Assembly (NCBI GenBank): GCA_963848045.1
Contig: CAWKCC010000004.1
Coordinates: forward strand, 682,001-746,000
DNA: 64,000 bases
Direction of reading: 5' to 3'
Source of the DNA: CAVUAT01 sp963848045
GTDB taxonomy: Bacteria; Actinomycetota; Thermoleophilia; Solirubrobacterales; 70-9
Position numbers and translations under genes: made by a program. Below the pieces are notes generated by a model. It was given only the letters and a program-made list of their open reading frames with translations. It was not told where the DNA came from and searched no databases. Below, piece by piece: positions 48,051 to 55,972 of the stretch (position 1 is the first letter of the stretch; each line of letters starts with the position of its first letter).

Positions 48051-49751
48051 ATGAGCCCCCTTCAGGGCACACCCGCCCGCATCGCGCTCGCCGTGGCCGC
48101 CGGCCTGGCCCTGGCGGATGCCTCGATCGTCACCCTCGGGCTGCCCTCGATCCTCTCCGAGCTGGGCACCACCGTGGAGGGTGTCGCGCTCGTTCTCGCC
48201 GTCTACACGGCGGTGCTCGCCGCGGCCCTGCCGGTTGCGGTGCTCACCGCCCGCCGTTTCGGGGCAGCCCGGCTCGGCGCCGGCGGCCTGATCCTGTTCG
48301 TCGCGGCGTCGCTGACCTGCGGGCTCATCGACGCCCTGGGTCCGCTCCTCTTCTTGAGGGGGGTCCAGGCCGTCGGCGGCGCGGCCGCTCTGGTCGCCAC
48401 CTTCGACCTGCTGGACGGCGGCACCGCGGGCAGCGGCAGGAGGATCTGGATCGCCGCGTCGGTGTTCGGCACAGCCGTCGGCCCCGCCCTGGGTGGGGCG
48501 CTGACCGAGGTCTTCGACTGGCGCGCGATCTTCCTCGCCCAGGTGCCGCTCGCGGTGCCCGGCACCATCGCCTGCATCGCGGCGGCCCGCGGCGCGGGAT
48601 CGCCGGCGTCCGCCCGGGCCGGAGCCGAAGCCGGCGGCCTCAGCGAGCGCGCGCCGCTGGGACCGGGATTGGCCCTGGCGCTGCTCTCGGCGGCCCTGAC
48701 GGCCGTGATCTTCCTGGTTGTGCTGCTGCTGGTCGCGGGCTGGAGCATCGCCCCTCTCGCCGCGGCGCTCGCGGTCAGCGTGCTGCCCGCCGCGGCCATC
48801 GCCAGCGCCCGCATCGGGGGCGACCCGCAGCTGCGTGCCGCTGGCGGATGCCTGCTGGTCGGCGCGGGGATCGGTTGCCTGGCGCTGCTACCCGACTCCT
48901 CGCCACTGTGGACGATCGCCCCACAGGCGCTGGCCGGCACCGGCATGGGCCTGGCCCTGCCCGCCCTCTCGGGCGAGCTGCTGCCCGAGCGAACTCGCGC
49001 CGACGCCGCGCGGCTGCTCTCGATCCGCCACATCGGGATCGCCGTGGCGCTGGTGGTGCTCGCGCCGATCATCTCATCCAGCCTTGAGCGGACGATCGCG
49101 ACTGCGCAGGATGAGGGCACGGCGGCGCTGCTCGACGCCCCGATCGATCCCCAGAGCAAGTTCGAGATCGCGCCGAAGCTGTTCGCCGGGCTCGACACCG
49201 ACGACCCCAGGGGCAAGCTGCGTCAGGCTGTGGACAGCGCCCGCGGCGATCTGGGCGACGACGTCCAGCCCGAGCTCGACGCGCTGGCCGAGCGGCTCGA
49301 CGAGGTGATCACCGGCGCTGTGCGCTCCTCGTTCAGGATCGCCTTCATCGTCACCTCAGCGCTGGCCCTTGCGGCCGGTCTGATTCTGCTCGAGGGCCGC
49401 CTCAAGGAGATGCGCGCTCACGCCGGCAGGGGCCTGACGGCGGGCGCCATCGCCGCGGTTGCGGTGGTCTCCGTCTACGGGCTGGCTTTCGCGCGCTCCG
49501 AACGCGAGCGGGTCCGCATCCAGGATCCCTGCGAGGCCGAGCGGGTGGACCCTGGCAGCGGGGGGATCGGGGGCTTCCTGCAGGACCGTGCGCTCGAGGC
49601 GCTCGACCGGGCCGCCTGCGATTTCGGCTCCAGCCGCGAGGAGCTGCTGCTGGCGCTCTTCGACGATGAGCGTCGCGACCGCTTCGAGCGCTCCTACGGC
49701 GCGGATCCGCGCCAGGTGACCGAGCTGGGCCCAGCGATTCTCGGGCTGTAA
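48051..49751 (+). CDS. MFS transporter with an extra C-terminal domain
   Basis: 566 residues. The first about 450 are MFS-like (EmrB/QacA-type DHA2): ADASIVTLGLPSIL, GGAAALVATFDLLDGG, and FGTAVGPALGGALTEVFDWRAIFL are characteristic. Between two late membrane segments is an acidic soluble loop (about 340-420). After the last membrane helix comes about 85 residues with a DPCEAERVDPGSGGIGGFLQDRALEALDRAACDFG pattern (two Cys that could form a disulphide) and SSREELLLALFDDERRDRFE, unlike any MFS tail I can name. Likely drug or lipid export; the tail probably lies outside the cytoplasmic membrane. Confidence 0.86.
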   Translation: MSPLQGTPARIALAVAAGLALADASIVTLGLPSILSELGTTVEGVALVLAVYTAVLAAALPVAVLTARRFGAARLGAGGLILFVAASLTCGLIDALGPLLFLRGVQAVGGAAALVATFDLLDGGTAGSGRRIWIAASVFGTAVGPALGGALTEVFDWRAIFLAQVPLAVPGTIACIAAARGAGSPASARAGAEAGGLSERAPLGPGLALALLSAALTAVIFLVVLLLVAGWSIAPLAAALAVSVLPAAAIASARIGGDPQLRAAGGCLLVGAGIGCLALLPDSSPLWTIAPQALAGTGMGLALPALSGELLPERTRADAARLLSIRHIGIAVALVVLAPIISSSLERTIATAQDEGTAALLDAPIDPQSKFEIAPKLFAGLDTDDPRGKLRQAVDSARGDLGDDVQPELDALAERLDEVITGAVRSSFRIAFIVTSALALAAGLILLEGRLKEMRAHAGRGLTAGAIAAVAVVSVYGLAFARSERERVRIQDPCEAERVDPGSGGIGGFLQDRALEALDRAACDFGSSREELLLALFDDERRDRFERSYGADPRQVTELGPAILGL

Positions 49752-49789
49752 GAATCACGCCTCCACCCACGCCTAAAGGAGACGACGAC

Positions 49790-50626
49790 TTGGGACTGCT
49801 TGACGGAAAGAGCGCGATCATCACCGGCTCGGCGCGCGGCATCGGCCGTGCGACGGCTGAGCTGTTCGTGAGCGAGGGCGCGAGGGTTCTGATCAACGAC
49901 CTCGATGGCGACGTGGCCGAGCAGGCCGCCAAGGAGATCGACGGCGAGACCGCGGTGTTCGCCGGGGATCTGACCCTGCCCGGTGCCTGCGACGAGCTGG
50001 TCAAGGCGGGCATCGAAGCCTTCGGCAGCATCGACGCCGTCGTCAACAACGCGGGCTACACCTGGGACGGGGTCGTGCACAAGATGACCGACGAGCAGTT
50101 CCAGGCGATGCTTGACATCCACACGGTCGTTCCCTTCCGGGTGATCCGCGCGCTCGCCCCGAGCTGGCGCGAAGCCGCCAAGGCCGAGCGCGACTCCGGC
50201 CAGGAGGTGTTCCGCAAGATCGTCAACATCAGCTCGATCTCGGGCACGATGGGCAACGCGGGCCAGGCCAACTACTCCGCGGCCAAGGCCGGGGTCACCG
50301 GCCTGACCAAGACGGTCGCCAAGGAGTGGGGACCGCTCAAGGTCAACTGCAACGCGGTCGCCTTCGGCTTCGTCGAGACGCGCCTCACCCAGGCCAAGGA
50401 GAAGGGCGAGACGATGCAGGCCGCGGGCGATTCCGGCGAGAAGGTCGAGCTCGGCATCCCCGAGCAGATGCGGAGCATGGCCGCGATGGTGATCCCGTTC
50501 GGCCGCCCGGCGCAGCCCGAGGAGGCCGCGGGGCCGGTGATGTTCCTTTGCTCGGACTACGCCAACTACATCCACGGCCAGGTCATCAACGTCACCGGCG
50601 GCCAGTTCACGGGGATGTACTCGTAG
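49790..50626 (+). CDS. SDR-family 3-oxoacyl reductase / 3-hydroxyacyl dehydrogenase
   Basis: 278 residues from TTG 49790, supported by AAAGGAG about ten bases upstream. The NAD(P) site TGSARGIGRATAELF, NNAGYTWDG, and catalytic Ser-Tyr-Lys in ISSISGTMGNAGQANYSAAKAG are intact. A 20-residue insertion near KEKGETMQAAGDSGEK departs from plain FabG. The C-terminal substrate cap differs from fatty-acid synthesis FabG, so acyl-CoA beta-oxidation or a steroid-type substrate is possible. It is separated from a convergent second SDR by 64 bases with a weak hairpin (about 50652-50674). Confidence 0.9.
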   Translation: MGLLDGKSAIITGSARGIGRATAELFVSEGARVLINDLDGDVAEQAAKEIDGETAVFAGDLTLPGACDELVKAGIEAFGSIDAVVNNAGYTWDGVVHKMTDEQFQAMLDIHTVVPFRVIRALAPSWREAAKAERDSGQEVFRKIVNISSISGTMGNAGQANYSAAKAGVTGLTKTVAKEWGPLKVNCNAVAFGFVETRLTQAKEKGETMQAAGDSGEKVELGIPEQMRSMAAMVIPFGRPAQPEEAAGPVMFLCSDYANYIHGQVINVTGGQFTGMYS

Positions 50627-50690
50627 GGCCGACGCCCTGACCCGTCGCTGCGGGCCGACGACCGGCAGCGGCCCGATCCGAGCCGGCCCT

Positions 50691-51554
50691 TCATCCCTCG
50701 CCCTGCTCGCGGCGCCGCTCGGCGACCGGCTCTCCCGACTCGTCGGCGGCGCCGCCCGGCGGCCAGGAGCCGAACCAGTTGTCGCGGGCGCCGTCGGCGG
50801 TGATCACGCAACCCGAGAAGAAGTCGCCGGCCGGCGAGGCCAGGTAGGCGATCAGCCATGCCATCTCGTCCTCGGTGCCGAGCCGGCCGAGCGGCACCGT
50901 GCCGGCGACGTTGTCGACCACCACCTTCGGGTACTTGGTGCGCAGCGTCTCGGTGTCGAACTGGCCGGCGGCCAGCGCCACTGTCCTGATCCCGAATCGC
51001 GACCACTCGATGGAGAGCGTCCGCATCATGTTCTCGACCGCCGCCCGGGCGGCGCCGGAGTGCACCATCCCGGGCATCCCGTTGTGGGGGGAGAGGGTGA
51101 CGCTGAGCACCTTCCCCTGCCGCTGAGGGATGAAGGCCTTGGTCGCGGCGGCGTGGGTCATCTGCCAGGTGCCCAGCACGTTGAGGTCCATCACGGTCCT
51201 GAAGCCCTTGGGGCTGATCGCCTCAGCGGGGCTCAGGAACTGGCCGCCGGCGTTGTTGACCAGCACGTCGATGCGCTGATGGCGCTCGACGACACCGTCG
51301 ATGAAAGAGTCCACCGCGTCGGCCTCGCGTATGTCAAGCGATTCCGACTCGGCATTCCCCCCGGTCCCGCTGACCTGGGCGACCATCTCGGCCAGCGGCT
51401 CGGGACGCCGCCCGCAGCCCACCACGGTGGCTCCCAGGCCCGCCAGCTCGATCGCGGCCGCCTTGCCGAGGCCGGTGCCGGCGCCCGAGACCACGCAGAC
51501 CTTCCCCTCCAGCAGTCCGGGCGCGAAGATGCGCGATTTGCGCTGATCGGCCAT
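50691..51554 (-). CDS. SDR-family protein of 2,4-dienoyl-CoA-reductase-like type, YxxxK absent
   Basis: 287 residues from ATG 51554 (MADQRK). The NAD(P) motif SGAGTGLGKAAAIEL and NNAGGQ are present, but the catalytic Tyr and Lys of classical SDRs are missing: the segment reads GMVHSGAARAAVENM, with His where Tyr is expected. The 2,4-dienoyl-CoA reductases have a comparable HAGSAKAAV arrangement and lack the SDR Tyr, so a dienoyl- or enoyl-CoA reductase role is plausible. Here the corresponding Lys is Arg. The acidic C-terminal extension is short. It is divergent from a lactonase-like gene. Confidence 0.86.
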   Translation of the reverse strand: MADQRKSRIFAPGLLEGKVCVVSGAGTGLGKAAAIELAGLGATVVGCGRRPEPLAEMVAQVSGTGGNAESESLDIREADAVDSFIDGVVERHQRIDVLVNNAGGQFLSPAEAISPKGFRTVMDLNVLGTWQMTHAAATKAFIPQRQGKVLSVTLSPHNGMPGMVHSGAARAAVENMMRTLSIEWSRFGIRTVALAAGQFDTETLRTKYPKVVVDNVAGTVPLGRLGTEDEMAWLIAYLASPAGDFFSGCVITADGARDNWFGSWPPGGAADESGEPVAERRREQGEG

Positions 51555-51587
51555 CGCGCGGAGCATATGCCGGTCCGCGGCCGCCTC

Positions 51588-51593
51588 TACGCT
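51588..51593 (+). promoter_or_regulatory. Leaderless -10 element of the lactonase-like gene
   Basis: TACGCT ends eight bases before GTG 51602; no ribosome-binding site is present. Confidence 0.42.
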
Positions 51594-51601
51594 GCGCGGT
51601 C

Positions 51602-52504
51602 GTGAAGGTTCGCGCCGAGGCAGTGCCGCTGACCGAGCCGCTCGAGGGCGGGGTGGACAACGCGAGCGTGGTGGTCGAGCCGATCGAAGCCGGACGGGCG
51701 GTCCTCCCCGGCGCCTTCTTCGAGCAAGAGCCCGGCCTCCGCGGCTCGCTGCACGCCTACGGGATCGGGGTGCCGCGCAGCTCCTGGGCCGACGTGCCCG
51801 TCCCTACCTACCTGGTTCGCCATCCCAGCGTGGGCAACATCCTCGTAGACACCGGCCTGCATCCCTCGATCGCCAACGACCCTCGCGACAACATGGGCCG
51901 GCTCGCCGCACGCTACTTCGAGCTCGAGCCGGGTCACGACGCGCCCGCGCAGCTACGCGCCCGGGGCATCAGCGCATCGGAGATCGCGATCGTGATCCTC
52001 ACTCACCTGCACCTTGACCACGCCTCAGCGATCTCGGAGTTCCCGAACGCGACCTTCGTGGTCAGCGCAGAGGAGTGGAAGGTGGCGACCGAGTCGCCAT
52101 CGCTGCTCAAGGGCTACCGACCTGCGCACTACGACTTCGGCTTCGACTTCTCGACCGTCGACTATGACGCCGATCTGATCGAGTCCTATGGCCCGTTCGG
52201 CCGCAGCTTCGACCTGTTCGGCGACGGCTCGGTCCGTCTCGCTTTCACCCCTGGCCACACGCCCGGCCACCAGTCGGTGATCCTGCGCCTGCCCAGGCGC
52301 GACTTCGTCGTCTGCGGCGATGCCGCCTACAACTGGCGCCAACTCGAGGGTGGGCCCGAACCCCGCCGGGTCGCCGACCGCCACAACTGGCGGCGCTCAT
52401 TGCGCGAGATGCAGGCCTACCGCAGCGCCTATCCGTACGCCCTGCTGGTCCCGGGGCACGACCAGGACTACTGGGAGAAGCTGGAAGAGCGCTACGCCGA
52501 GTAG
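51602..52504 (+). CDS. Metallo-beta-lactamase-fold hydrolase (N-acyl-homoserine-lactonase-like)
   Basis: 300 residues. The zinc motif HLHLDH (His135, His137, Asp139, His140) and further ligands in FTPGHTPGHQ, CGDAAYN and VPGHDQDYW match the AHL-lactonase branch. The N-terminus has no signal peptide, so it is cytoplasmic. GTG 51602 is preceded by a TACGCT -10-like box eight bases away and no ribosome-binding site, as in leaderless genes. Lactonase activity on homoserine lactones is the nearest analogy but the true substrate could be another lactone or ester. Confidence 0.88.
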   Translation: MKVRAEAVPLTEPLEGGVDNASVVVEPIEAGRAVLPGAFFEQEPGLRGSLHAYGIGVPRSSWADVPVPTYLVRHPSVGNILVDTGLHPSIANDPRDNMGRLAARYFELEPGHDAPAQLRARGISASEIAIVILTHLHLDHASAISEFPNATFVVSAEEWKVATESPSLLKGYRPAHYDFGFDFSTVDYDADLIESYGPFGRSFDLFGDGSVRLAFTPGHTPGHQSVILRLPRRDFVVCGDAAYNWRQLEGGPEPRRVADRHNWRRSLREMQAYRSAYPYALLVPGHDQDYWEKLEERYAE

Positions 52505-52513
52505 CGCGCCGGC

Positions 52514-53314
52514 CTAGCGGCGGGCGTTCGCGGCGCCCGGCTCGGGAGAGCCCGCGGGCAAGCCGGCCCGGATCCGCTTCAAGACGCCGGCACGGCCGTT
52601 CTGCTCGAGGTCCACGTACATGGCGCGGACCTGGTCGAAGACCTGGTCGGCGACCTGCTGCTGCTCCTCGCGGCTGGGATCGGGGTTGACCGGAAACGAG
52701 AGAGGCTCGCCGTACTGGACGGTGACCTTGGGGAAGTGCAGGCGCTTCCAGCCGCGCACCCCGAGCGAGCCGTGAATCGCGACGGGGACCACCGGGGCGC
52801 CGGACTCGAGCGCGAGCTTGCCCACCCCGCGCTTGGGCTGCCCCAACTCACCGCTTCGGGAGCGGCCGCCCTCCGCGTACATCAGCACCGCGCCCTCGCG
52901 CTTGAGGATGGTGTGCGCGGTCTCGAACGCCTCCTCGTCGTTGAAGCCGCGGCGAACGGGGAACACTCCTCCGTTGATGAAGACCCAATTGATGAAGGGG
53001 TTGCCGAACATCTGGGACTTGGCCATGAACTGGACCTTGCGGCGCAGGTAGACCGCCGCCAGAAAGTGGTCCATCTGGCTGAAGTGGTTCGGGGTGACGA
53101 TCACACGGCCGTGCGAGGGGACGTGCTCGGCGCCGATCGCCCGCGTGCGAAAGAGGAAGATCGTGGGCGGCGTGAGGATCAGCCGAACGAGGTCGTAGAT
53201 GAAGCCGATCCCCCCGCGGGCGCGCTCGTGGAAGCGCGTGAAGTACTCGGGGGGCCGCGGGTCCTTGTAGACCTGCGGCTTCAGGTCGCCGTCTTTCACC
53301 TTTGCCCTTGCCAT
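52514..53314 (-). CDS. plsC: 1-acyl-sn-glycerol-3-phosphate acyltransferase (PlsC family)
   Basis: 266 residues. Start ATG 53314 with GGAGG 6 bases upstream. PlsC acyltransferases add the second fatty acid to lysophosphatidate. Block I is NHFSQMD and block III is EGGRSRSGEL, which supply the catalytic His-x4-Asp and the glycerol-phosphate site. One hydrophobic segment near residue 40 anchors it to the membrane. The C-terminal 35 residues are disordered. It is in a lipid neighbourhood with glycerol kinase upstream, and a palindrome (53333-53351) lies between its ribosome-binding site and presumed promoter. A role in general phospholipid synthesis is likely. Confidence 0.9.
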   Translation of the reverse strand: MARAKVKDGDLKPQVYKDPRPPEYFTRFHERARGGIGFIYDLVRLILTPPTIFLFRTRAIGAEHVPSHGRVIVTPNHFSQMDHFLAAVYLRRKVQFMAKSQMFGNPFINWVFINGGVFPVRRGFNDEEAFETAHTILKREGAVLMYAEGGRSRSGELGQPKRGVGKLALESGAPVVPVAIHGSLGVRGWKRLHFPKVTVQYGEPLSFPVNPDPSREEQQQVADQVFDQVRAMYVDLEQNGRAGVLKRIRAGLPAGSPEPGAANARR

Positions 53315-53332
53315 CGCTCCTCCGCATGCGGC

Positions 53333-53351
53333 GGACCGCACGGCGCGGTCC
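53333..53351. promoter_or_regulatory. Palindrome upstream of plsC
   Basis: GGACCGC-ACGGC-GCGGTCC, perfect 7-bp arms, lies 19 bases from the plsC start and next to a TAAGGA sequence that could be the -10. It could be an operator or a 5' leader hairpin. Confidence 0.4.
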
Positions 53352-53428
53352 TTAGTTCAGATTCCTACCCGTAGCGGCTGGGACGGTTACGCCTCCCGCA
53401 CGCCCCCGGGGAGCTCGGGTGGCGGAGA

Positions 53429-54877
53429 TCAGGGCCGCGCCCACCCGCGCGAGCGCTCGACCGCCTCACGCCAGCGCCCCAGCAGCAGCTCGCGCCGCTC
53501 GGCTGCCATCTGCGGCTCGTAGCGGGCGGCCTCGCGCCACATCTCGCCCACCCCTTCGCGGTCCCAGAGCCCGGTCCCGATCCCTGCCAGATAGGCGGCC
53601 CCCAGCGCCGTCGTCTCGGGCACCTGGGGCACCACCACGGGCACCCCGAGCATGTCGGCCTGGAACTGCATCAGCCAGGCGTTGGCGACGGCGCCGCCAT
53701 CGGCCTTGAGGGCCGGGATCCGCTCGCCGGAAGCCTCCTCCTGAGCGCGAACGGCGTCGACCGTCTGGTAGGCGATCGCCTCCAGCGCGGACCGGGCGAG
53801 GTGCGCCCTGCCGCTGCCGCGGGTCAGGCCGACGATCGTGCCGCGCGCGTAGGGGTCCCAGTGCGGCGAGCCCAGCCCGGTCAGGGCCGGGACGAAGTAG
53901 ACGTCGTCGTTCGAGTCAAGCGAGGCTGCCAGCTCCTCGGTCTCAGAAGCCTCGGAGATCACCCCCAGCCCGTCGCGAAGCCACTGCACCGCCGCCCCGG
54001 TGACGAAGACCGCGGCCTCGAGCGCGTAGTCGGTGCGGTCGCCGAGCCCCCAGGCGACGGTGGTCAGCAGCCCCTCCTGCGGCGCGGGAGCCTCGGCGCC
54101 CGCGTTGAGCAACACGAAGCTGCCGGTCCCGTAGGTGTTCTTGGCGTCTCCGGGCGAGTGGCACGCCTGGCCGAACAGCGCGGCCTGCTGGTCGCCCGCA
54201 ATACCGGCCACCGGTACCTCGCCGCCGAAGGCCGAGGTCGTGCCGTAGACCTCGGCGGACGGGCGCGCCTCGGGCAGGCGCACCGGGTCCACGCCCAGCA
54301 GCTCGCAGAGCTCGGCGTCCCAGGCGAGCTCGCGGATGTCGAACAGCATCGTCCGCGAGGCGTTCGAATAGTCGGTGACGTGGCGGCCGGTGAGCTTGAA
54401 GGCGAGCCAGGAGTCGATCGTCCCGAACACCGCGCCGGCGACCTCGGCGTTGCGGATCAGCCATTCGATCTTGGTGGCTGAGAAGTAGGGGTCGATGACC
54501 AGCCCGGTGCGCTCGCGCACCAGGTCCAGGTGCCCGGCCTCGCGCAGCTCCTCGCAGCGCTCCGCCGTGCGGCGATCCTGCCAGACCAGCGCCCGGTGCA
54601 TCGGCTCGCCGCTCTTCGGGTCCCAGGCGACCACGGTCTCGCGCTGGTTGGTGATTCCGATGCCCTTCAACTCGGACCCGTTCACCCCGGCGGCAGCGAG
54701 CGCCTCGCCGGCGACCCGGAGGGTCGCCTGCCAGATCTCCTCGGCGTCGTGCTCGACCCAGCCCGGCTCGGGGAAGTGCTGCTCGAACTCGCTGTAGCCC
54801 CGCCCGCGCTCGCGGCCGTCCTCGCCGAAGACGATGCAGGTGGTGCCCGTGGTCCCCTCGTCGATCGCCAGGATCAT
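53429..54877 (-). CDS. glpK: Glycerol kinase
   Basis: 482 residues, a normal length. It phosphorylates glycerol to glycerol-3-phosphate using ATP. FGGY-family landmarks are AIDEGTTGTTCIVF, the KGIGITNQRET segment, DYSNASRTMLFD with the catalytic Asp, and GIAGDQQAALFGQ; DGGAVANAWLMQFQADML is at the nucleotide face. The gene precedes plsC on the same strand with 114 bases between, giving a glycerol-3-phosphate to phosphatidate link. The glycerol facilitator gene is not visible nearby. TAGCCT lies nine bases before its ATG. Confidence 0.96.
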   Translation of the reverse strand: MILAIDEGTTGTTCIVFGEDGRERGRGYSEFEQHFPEPGWVEHDAEEIWQATLRVAGEALAAAGVNGSELKGIGITNQRETVVAWDPKSGEPMHRALVWQDRRTAERCEELREAGHLDLVRERTGLVIDPYFSATKIEWLIRNAEVAGAVFGTIDSWLAFKLTGRHVTDYSNASRTMLFDIRELAWDAELCELLGVDPVRLPEARPSAEVYGTTSAFGGEVPVAGIAGDQQAALFGQACHSPGDAKNTYGTGSFVLLNAGAEAPAPQEGLLTTVAWGLGDRTDYALEAAVFVTGAAVQWLRDGLGVISEASETEELAASLDSNDDVYFVPALTGLGSPHWDPYARGTIVGLTRGSGRAHLARSALEAIAYQTVDAVRAQEEASGERIPALKADGGAVANAWLMQFQADMLGVPVVVPQVPETTALGAAYLAGIGTGLWDREGVGEMWREAARYEPQMAAERRELLLGRWREAVERSRGWARP

Positions 54878-54889
54878 CGGCGCGGGAGG

Positions 54890-55654
54890 CTAGCCGCTCG
54901 CCCTGCGCCGATCGCCGAGCGGCGCCGAGCCCCGGCGCCGACGGTCGCGGCGAGCGCGGCGGAAGTCACGAAGCTGGCGGGCGCGGTGCAGGAAGCCGCG
55001 AGGGGTCTTGTGGGTGGCGCGGTGGCTGAGCGGCAACTCGATCTCCTCGACCCGGTGGCCGGCGCGCACGGCGTCGACGGTGATTCCGATCTCCATCCCG
55101 AAGCCCTCGGCCAGCGGCAGCACGTCGCGCAGGGTGGTCAGGGTAAGCGCCCGCTGGCCGGAGATCGGGGCAACGGCGCGAAACCCGCACAGCTCCTCGA
55201 TCGCGTCACTCGCGTAGCGCAGCGCGAAGCCGAAGCCGCCCCCCTCGCGCCGCGCGAAGGCGGCCACCGCCAGATCGCACTCGCCGCGCTCGACGGACTC
55301 GACCAGCGCCACCAGCTCGGCTGCCGAGGAGCCGAGGTCCGCGTCGCAGAGCAGGAAGGTGGGCTCGGCGCCGTCGAGATCGGACAGCGCGGCCTCGGCG
55401 GCTGCGGTGACGTTGCCTCCCTTGCCGTGCGACCGGCGGCGGCTGACCACGGTCGCTCCGTGCTGCATCGCGACCTCCGAGGTGCCATCGGCCGACGCGT
55501 CGTCGGCGACGATCAGCCGCGCGCCCGGCAAGGCGGCAGCGAGCGCGTCGAGCGTGTCGCCCACCCGGTCGGCCTCGTCGCGAGCGGCGACCAGCACCAC
55601 CTGGCCGGGTTTCGTCGCCGGCGCGGGCGGGGTCGCGGGGGCTTCCGGGGACAT
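54890..55654 (-). CDS. Family 2 glycosyltransferase
   Basis: 254 residues from ATG 55654. The GT-A fold shows ARDEADRVGDTLDAL, VADDASADGTSEVA with the nucleotide-binding acidic pair, and LLCDADLGSS as the DxD-like motif. HGKGGNVTAAAEAAL matches the dolichol-phosphate-mannose-synthase-like and polyisoprenyl-linked members. The C-terminal end is short and very basic (RRARRDRRRRG), with no membrane segment. It is followed by glpK in the same direction and divergent from the biotin-carrier gene. The donor sugar and acceptor are not predictable. Confidence 0.87.
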   Translation of the reverse strand: MSPEAPATPPAPATKPGQVVLVAARDEADRVGDTLDALAAALPGARLIVADDASADGTSEVAMQHGATVVSRRRSHGKGGNVTAAAEAALSDLDGAEPTFLLCDADLGSSAAELVALVESVERGECDLAVAAFARREGGGFGFALRYASDAIEELCGFRAVAPISGQRALTLTTLRDVLPLAEGFGMEIGITVDAVRAGHRVEEIELPLSHRATHKTPRGFLHRARQLRDFRRARRDRRRRGSAPLGDRRRASG

Positions 55655-55661
55655 GGCGGGA

Positions 55662-55667
55662 TATTGT
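55662..55667 (+). promoter_or_regulatory. Leaderless -10 element of the biotin-carrier gene
   Basis: TATTGT ends eight bases before ATG 55676; no ribosome-binding site is present. Confidence 0.45.
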
Positions 55668-55675
55668 GCCTCGCC

Positions 55676-55888
55676 ATGGCCGAGATCGAGGCGCACATCA
55701 CCGGCACCGTCTGGAAGATCGAGGTCAAGGTCGGCGACGACGTCTCCGACGGCGACACGGTGGTCATCCTCGAGTCGATGAAGATGGAGATGCCGGTCGA
55801 GGCCGAGGATGACGGCAAGGTCTCTGAGATCCGCTGCGAGGAGGGCCAGTCGGTCTCCGAGGGCGACGTGCTGGTCGTCCTCGAATAG
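55676..55888 (+). CDS. Free-standing biotin carboxyl carrier / biotin-lipoyl attachment protein
   Basis: 70 residues, just one biotinyl domain. ESMKMEMPVEA carries the biotinylated Lys36 in the classical MKM context, with glycine turns GTVWKI and EEGQSVSEGDVLVVLE. Length matches small carriers that work with separate carboxylase and carboxyltransferase subunits in acyl-CoA carboxylases. Start ATG 55676 has TATTGT eight bases upstream and no ribosome-binding site. The likely partner in this window is the carboxyltransferase at 36995, though 17 kb separates them. Biotin synthesis genes lie 5 kb downstream. Confidence 0.92.
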   Translation: MAEIEAHITGTVWKIEVKVGDDVSDGDTVVILESMKMEMPVEAEDDGKVSEIRCEEGQSVSEGDVLVVLE

Positions 55889-55972
55889 CGATCATCAATC
55901 CGCCACCTCCTCCGCTTCGCGTCCGGGGGCGCCGGGTGCGCCTTCCAAACAAGGGGATGCAAAGGACACGCT

